Source: Puccinellia tenuiflora (lineage: Eukaryota > Streptophyta > Magnoliopsida > Poales > Poaceae). From it: a DNA stretch of 64,000 nt. The position numbers and the translations under genes were made by a program. The stretch covers positions 763,016 to 827,015 of the forward strand of contig QRDG01000137.1 in assembly GCA_012064385.1 (NCBI GenBank), given 5' to 3'. Of this stretch, positions 59,070 to 64,000 are shown piece by piece. The first letter of the stretch is position 1. Every line of letters starts with the position of its first letter. Below the pieces are notes generated by a model, which worked only from the letters and a program-made list of their open reading frames with translations, ran no database searches and was not told the DNA's origin.

Positions 59070-60898
59070 TACGGCATGAACATGCCGAAGTTGCGGTAGA
59101 GCTGCTGCGAGTAGTCGCCCCCATCGTCGTTGTCGTCATCGCCACCGGGGGGGGGAGGAGCACTGCATCCTGCGCCGTCGCCGCCGCTGCGGTACTGGTG
59201 GCTCGGGCCGGCCTGACCAATTCTTAACAACGGTCGAATTAAGGTTCTTTTTGCCGGGTGGAAGACCAAGCAAGTAATGAGCAAATGCAAGAGGTGGGTG
59301 GATCAGTTGATCCTTTTCTCGATTGAAAATGGTAGTGAAACAGAAGTTGTTATCCAATCCAAGGGAAAAGTGTGGGATATGATCCATTGCGCAACGGTTT
59401 TCAATTCAAGTTAAAACGAAACGACTTGCAGTGATAAAACAGGGCACTGATGCGTCAGCTAAAGGGATAAGCAGCTAGATCGATTTCCTAACAGGAGAGT
59501 GACTTAGCGTAACAGTAAAACATTGAATTGGACCGCTTCGCCCCTTGGCGGATCTTCCTCCAAGAGAGACAATGGGACTTGGTCTCGATGTCAACTAAAG
59601 CTTGTGTGAATTTCATTGCTGTGGGTCCCGTGTGTGCTCGAATATGATTGGTTTTAGGATTCTATTTAGTTGAATTTATTGACTCCACGGTGCTGGTTAT
59701 CGAGTTTATGGCGCCGCCGACCATCCAAAAAGTAAACGATGGCGTCGGCATTTACTTATTATGCTCTCTTCTAATAGTGGTCGATTAATACTACTTCAAA
59801 GTCGAAAATCTGGTAACCGTGACCGCCCTAAAACGAAGCGAACAGAACTACACTTCAAAACTGAGTCAGTTATAAAATGGGTGAGATAGCTCAGTTTCCT
59901 CGTCGGTGTCGTCCAGGACGACGAGCTCCGGCTCGGCGCGACGACGGCGGCGGCGCTCGTAGCGAGCGAGGAGCTCTGCCTCCTCGGCGTCAATGCGGCG
60001 TTGGCGCTCCTCGTCCTCCCGCGCGTGGTCGCGGGCTGACCAGTCCAGCGCGTCCTCCAGCTTTGTCGGAAGCACGTCGTTGAGACTGTTCGCCATGGCG
60101 ATCTTCACGGCCTCCTCCTCATCGTAGTCCTCCTCCACCTTCACGACCTTCTTGAAGGCCTTCTTGAGGACGCGACCGAGAGAGCTCCCGCCGGTGCCGG
60201 GCTCCTTTTTCGGCGTCAGCAGGCACCAGGCGGCCTTCGCCGGGCTCCCTGATGACGATGCCGTGGGAGGAGCGTGTCCGCGGCGGCTCGTCCTTGATGC
60301 GGGCGAGCGGTGTCCGCGGCACCGAGCCGGAGGAACGGGTGGCGTCGACGGAACAGGAGGCGCCGGAGGAGGAGGACGACGACACGGACATCCTCCTCGG
60401 CGTCCATCCCTGGAGAGCGGGGGCCGTGCGCGGCGGGTCCTGCAACCGCAGCTTATTGTCGTCCTCGATGTAGCCAAGGACCTAGGCCAGTGAGCGGCCG
60501 GGCATGCCCCACCACCCTCTTCCTGCCCTCGGTGTTGTTGCGCTTGGGCACAGGCGGCGGGCCGGTGTAGTCCTCGAGCTGGCGCTGGCGACGCTCGGCG
60601 AAGTAGGCGTTCCAGGAAGTGTTGTTCTCCTGATCCCAGATAGGGTTCGCCCGCGGCTCGTCCGTCAGGCGCTCGCGGGCAGCGTGGATCTCTGCCAGCC
60701 GATCCTGCCGACAGGGACGCGGCGGGGGGGGGGGGGCACCGGAAACCCCATCTAGCTGAGCCGGTAGTTGCCGGGGACGCGCATGTCCAGCGGAGCTGGG
60801 TAGCCCGCCTCATACAGCAGGCGTACCTCCCAGTCCTGCAGCCAATTCCGGCCGAAGCCGTTGGTCGCCGCGGCGTCTCCAGGGTACCTCTCCGCCAT
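59070..60898 (-). pseudogene. open frame of the Harbinger-like element, function unknown, decayed
   Basis: The minus-strand frame begins MAERYPGDAAATNGFGRNW and runs through WEVRLLYEAGYPAP. It continues after a TAG at about 60755 with PPPVPKRNNTEGRKR, and after a second TAG at about 60484 with GYIEDDNKLRLQDPP and a Ser-rich GWTPRRMSVSSSSSS block. A one-base shift near 60225 leads to KKEPGTGGSSLGRVLKK, then an Arg/Glu-rich coiled coil ending VVLDDTDEE at about 59893. A 657-bp insertion intervenes, and the C-terminus resumes as GGDYSQQLYRNFGMFMP with a stop near 59070. I have no named domain for it. The acidic C-terminus with a short aromatic end recurs, to my recollection, in many Triticeae predicted proteins. 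No DDE motif. Confidence 0.55.
59214..59870. other. inserted segment of non-TE character, possibly organellar
   Basis: About 657 bp with moderate GC interrupts the Harbinger-like open frame between VVLDDTDEE and QAGPSHQYRSGG. It has no TIRs, LTR ends or poly(A) that I can find. Its texture (for example CTTCGCCCCTTGGCGGATC) reminds me of plant mitochondrial intergenic DNA. No target duplication is evident. Confidence 0.4.
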
Positions 60899-61377
60899 TG
60901 GTTCTCTCGGCGAGCTTGGGAGGGGAAGAAGGGGAGAAGAGTTGGGCGAGTGCGATGAGATGTGTGGGCGTGCCCGACGGTGAGAGGGTAGGGTAATAAA
61001 TACCGGCGGGGCAGCAAGTGTGGCGCGCCGTAACTCCGCCATGTGGCCGATTTGACTCGACGGCGGTACGCCTAACCGGCGGCAGGAGCACTAATGCGAC
61101 GCGGGAGACGAGGCGATGAGGACGACGCAGCGGTGTGCCGCTGACAGGGAGGGCCCGCCGAAAGCTTCGCGCGGTTTCACTCGGATTCGCGCCATTTCTC
61201 GTCATTTCCCTTTCGCCGGTGCCCCTAGGCGGAACCCGGCGCGCTGGGTTCGGCCTGAGACACCGGATAAAAATTGGGCTAAATCCGACAAAAAAAGAGG
61301 CCTTAGAGAGGCGACTACGAGGAAAATGGACCGCCGGCATCAAAAAGGGGTGCTGGGGGCGGCTGGAGTTGCTCTTA

Positions 61378-61877
61378 GTGCTTGTGTAGTCCGGCAGTGC
61401 TTCAGACGTAGTTCAGCTAGGTAGTGTAGCCATGTGTGTGGTTTTCGTCGGTTTTTACTGAAAACTGTGTCGTGTGGATTTTGGTCTAGTTTTTCTTATA
61501 AACCGGTGGGCCCAAGCTTAGCAGGATCCCGTAGCAGCAGAACTGGACAGAAGCTTTTCTCAACAACAACAACAAAAAGAACTGTACCAAAGCCCTGTGT
61601 GTTCGTTAGGTTAATAAGCCTCATAAAGTATCCCACAACCAGACGCACACATCATATTCAATTTGTACCCCATTGCCGCTAACTTTACAAGATAGATAGA
61701 ATTCAGAGACCACCTTGTTGCAGCATCGCAACACAGTTCCGGAGGCCAGACGTGTTTCTTCCTTCCATACTGTATCAGGATTCAGACAGGTGAGTGTGCC
61801 TTTTACTCTCAGTTTCAATCAGGTGATGTACACTGCATTGCTTTCATCTCTTCTCGCAGAGAGCGAAGCATCGTCGA
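61378..61877. other. 3' flank of the dehydrogenase gene
   Basis: No gene supported. It should contain the 3' UTR and polyadenylation region of the minus-strand dehydrogenase, next to the right end of the Harbinger-like element. Confidence 0.5.
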
Positions 61878-63606
61878 TCAGGTGACGAGCTCGACGCTAA
61901 AGTCCCAGAGCTTCTTGGCCAGCTCCGTGTCCTTGGACTTCTCACTCGGCTCGTACAGGTTGCTGTCGCTGAAGTACCTCCCTGACACGCCCTTCACGTC
62001 CGGGTGCAGCGCGACGTAGCACGTGGTGGCCGCCCCCTGTTCGCAACACAAACCCAAGGCTAGTGTATCAGAGATCCAGGCAGCAAGCTCAAAAGTTTAG
62101 GGACCTGCGGCAGACCAAGTGCAGTGCAAGTCCCTGGATCGCTAAACCTAGTACAGGAGTGATATAACTATATAACAATGTTTTTAGAGAATGCTATGAA
62201 ACAAATTTCAAGCAAAGTTGGAGCCAAATGGTTGGTGCCAGAGTAACATAGTAACGCAGCAATCATTGATAAACGAAATATAACATGGAATGCTACATTA
62301 ATTGCCTTCTCTTTCCTATCCATGTTCTCTGCTGATTAGAGTCTACTAGGTAATATTGTGACCAAAACCCTGAAGATGGAACATAGTGATGCAGAAGTGT
62401 ACCTGATTAGCATTTTTCAGCACCAATTTACCAAGTGTCCGATGGAGAACTGCACATGATAAAATAATGAACTCAGGCATTGCTGTTCCTAAAGAAGCCC
62501 TAACCATGAAGACGTAATTTCAACCCACAAGTAAAAGTATCATTTAGTTTCACAGCTAGTGGCTATTTGCATCATTGATGTCTGTCATTCCTGTACTGTG
62601 TTTTCTTTTTTGGTGCTACGAGTACCATGAGTTATTCAAAGCAAGAAGAAAGGTTAATCAAGTCGTTCTTTCAATAAAGCAGGAGCACTAAAATATCTGA
62701 CGAGTATATTTACCATCTAAGATACTGTGGTGGCGAAGAAGGTTTGTGATGATACCGCCAGGATGGAGAGAATTCGCAGTGATTTTAACACCCTCTTCCT
62801 GTTACGCAAAATACTGTATCGTCATGAATTGTTGATCTCACGTAGTTGGCCTCAAACAGAGCTACGTAACATAGATGCAGGACTTGAAATAGACAAACCC
62901 AGCTTAGAGTAAACCGTTTACAAAAATCTGGCACGCTACTAGCCTACGGAGTTGCGTGCAGATTTTTCTCCAACTATTTTAGACCCAGATAAACAGTGAA
63001 ATAACTGAAATCATTCCATGAATATAACGTGCAAAACGGTTCATTTTCTTTTACTCAGCAAATGGTGCGATAGTAAGGTCTAGCTACCGACTCTTACAAA
63101 AAACACAACTGACGGTGCTTTCGAGCATAAGTACTCCTGTTGGAACAAGCACGGACATGCAACATGCTGGACCTAACAAACTCGAAATAGTATGAACCAA
63201 GACGTGGTGCAATGTCCCAACCACAAGATCAAATAAGTGGACATGTGTTGGAAGAAAATACTTCAATGGAAAGAAGCATACCTTAAATCTCCTAGCAAGT
63301 TCGTTAGCATGGAGAATGTTTGCTAGCTTTGACTGCCCATATGCTCCAATGGTCCCATACCTACATAACACAAGATTGAACAAGTGATTGGAATTGCCTT
63401 GAATTGAAGTAAACAGGAGGGGAAACATAACAACTGCATGATTATTACATACTCCGTCTCATCATTTATCTTGTCAAAACGGATGCCTTCCTTGTATGTA
63501 AACTTGTGCCCCTCTGATGAAACATTAACAATTCTTCCTTCCACATTTGATTCACGAGCGGTCTTCTTCATGATCTCCAGCAGAAGATGTGTCAAAAGAA
63601 AATGAC
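61878..63606 (-). CDS. short-chain dehydrogenase/reductase, TIC32-like, 5' end beyond window
   Basis: Five exons read in frame on the minus strand: 63606-63453, 63360-63282, 62798-62714, 62449-62403 and 62036-61878, all GT-AG. The first one seen opens mid-gene with GHFLLTHLLLEIMKKT, followed by the catalytic Ser in GRIVNVSSEGHK and the active-site Tyr and Lys in AYGQSKLAN. Next come ITANSLHPGGIITNLL, GAATTCYVALHP and the C-terminus AKKLWDFSVELVT. The NAD(P)-binding TGxxxGIG and NNAG motifs must lie upstream, outside the window. The order matches plant TIC32/retinol-dehydrogenase-12-like SDRs; TIC32 is an NADPH-dependent, calmodulin-binding part of the chloroplast inner-envelope import machinery. 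A non-import paralogue is equally possible. No break is seen. Confidence 0.85.
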
Positions 63607-63611
63607 CTGAA

Positions 63612-63819
63612 TATTATGGTATCAGAGTCATACTATAGTGGTGTCTCGAAAGTCTAACCATCATCATAAGTTGATGGAACTTTCAAGTATTCATCTAAAA
63701 AATTAACTAGGAGGGTATTATGGTATCAGAGTCATACTATAGTGGTGTCTCTAAAGTCTAACCATGATCATAAGTTGATGGAACTTTCAAGTATTCGTCT
63801 AAAAAATTAACTAGGAGGG
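63612..63819. repeat. 104-bp tandem duplication in an SDR intron
   Basis: Two units starting TATTATGGTATCAGAG at 63612 and 63716 with about three mismatches. They lie just upstream (in gene orientation) of the exon at 63606. Confidence 0.93.
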
Positions 63820-64000
63820 TTAGGTGATGTCGAAACTGCAAGTTTGTAACTGTGTACTGAGATAATTTGCAGATTTTGTACTTCTCTGGAATTTGCAGCA
63901 AATATATTTTGTGTAATTGGAGGTCATAGGGTTTAGAAGGGCCAGGCAGCCCACCAATGTTGAGGTATCAAGACATAATTCAAACTATCAGCTAGTGAAG
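63820..64000. other. intron of the SDR gene, no exon recognised
   Basis: No exon with SDR motifs is visible up to the window edge, so the next upstream exon lies beyond 64000. Confidence 0.5.

Larger units (their letters stand above)
31598..61374. mobile_element. PIF/Harbinger-like element split by gypsy insertions
   Basis: The outermost element of the nest. Ends GACGAACTCCAGCCG (left) and CGGCTGGAGTTGCTC (right) form an approximately 15-bp inverted repeat with two mismatches, flanked by TTA at 31595-31597 and 61375-61377. After subtracting the Tat element and its duplicated target the element is about 2.6 kb. It carries a minus-strand open frame (59070-60898). No DDE transposase is present, so it is non-autonomous. 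Superfamily assignment rests on the TTA duplication and terminal style. Confidence 0.68.

Noticed and set aside
1..64000. CRISPR arrays, bacterial operons, rRNA or tRNA genes
   Set aside because: None seen. The tandem repeats present have long units without spacer structure, and the sequence is a plant nuclear genome.

Overview
This is nuclear DNA from a grass of the wheat/barley group (Triticeae). The evidence is GC-rich monocot coding exons with plant introns, Stowaway and Tourist MITEs, very long gypsy LTRs nested in each other, and a high repeat load around a few single genes. Everything was read by eye; no database was searched.

Layout. 1-3.1 kb: an unrecognised minus-strand spliced gene with an internally duplicated exon. 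4.5-6.9 kb: an intact, intronless PPR-DYW organelle RNA-editing gene. 8.3-10.15 kb: an intact eight-exon M48 metallopeptidase gene (PGM48 type, plastoglobule). 10.4-12.1 kb: a retroposed non-LTR element with 13-bp target duplications and a Stowaway MITE. 12.3-23.0 kb: an F-box/LRR/FBD gene whose first coding exon is split by a 8,960-bp Mutator-like element (MULE). The MULE has 113-bp terminal inverted repeats, a long intact transposase gene and two passenger genes, one a GRF-type zinc-finger membrane protein. 23.0-31.6 kb: decayed tandem copies of the 3' half of the F-box gene, invaded by MITEs, a small MULE-type MITE and a solo LTR.

31.6-61.4 kb is one nest. A PIF/Harbinger-like element (TTA target duplication) carries a 27.2-kb Tat-lineage gypsy element (GGCGA duplication). 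That element is itself split by a 4.2-kb solo LTR (GTGCC duplication) and by a 9.75-kb chromovirus-type gypsy element (TTGCG duplication) with nearly identical 3.4-kb LTRs. The Tat element has decayed gag-pol on the minus strand and, on the plus strand, an antisense spliced gene that is still open for 752 codons. 61.9 kb to the end: the 3' five exons of a TIC32-like short-chain dehydrogenase, whose 5' end lies beyond the window.

The host genes (PPR, PGM48, F-box, SDR) share no visible pathway. The biology of the window is mainly transposable-element biology: gene disruption, cargo carriage, and a layered order of insertion that can be read from clean target-site duplications.
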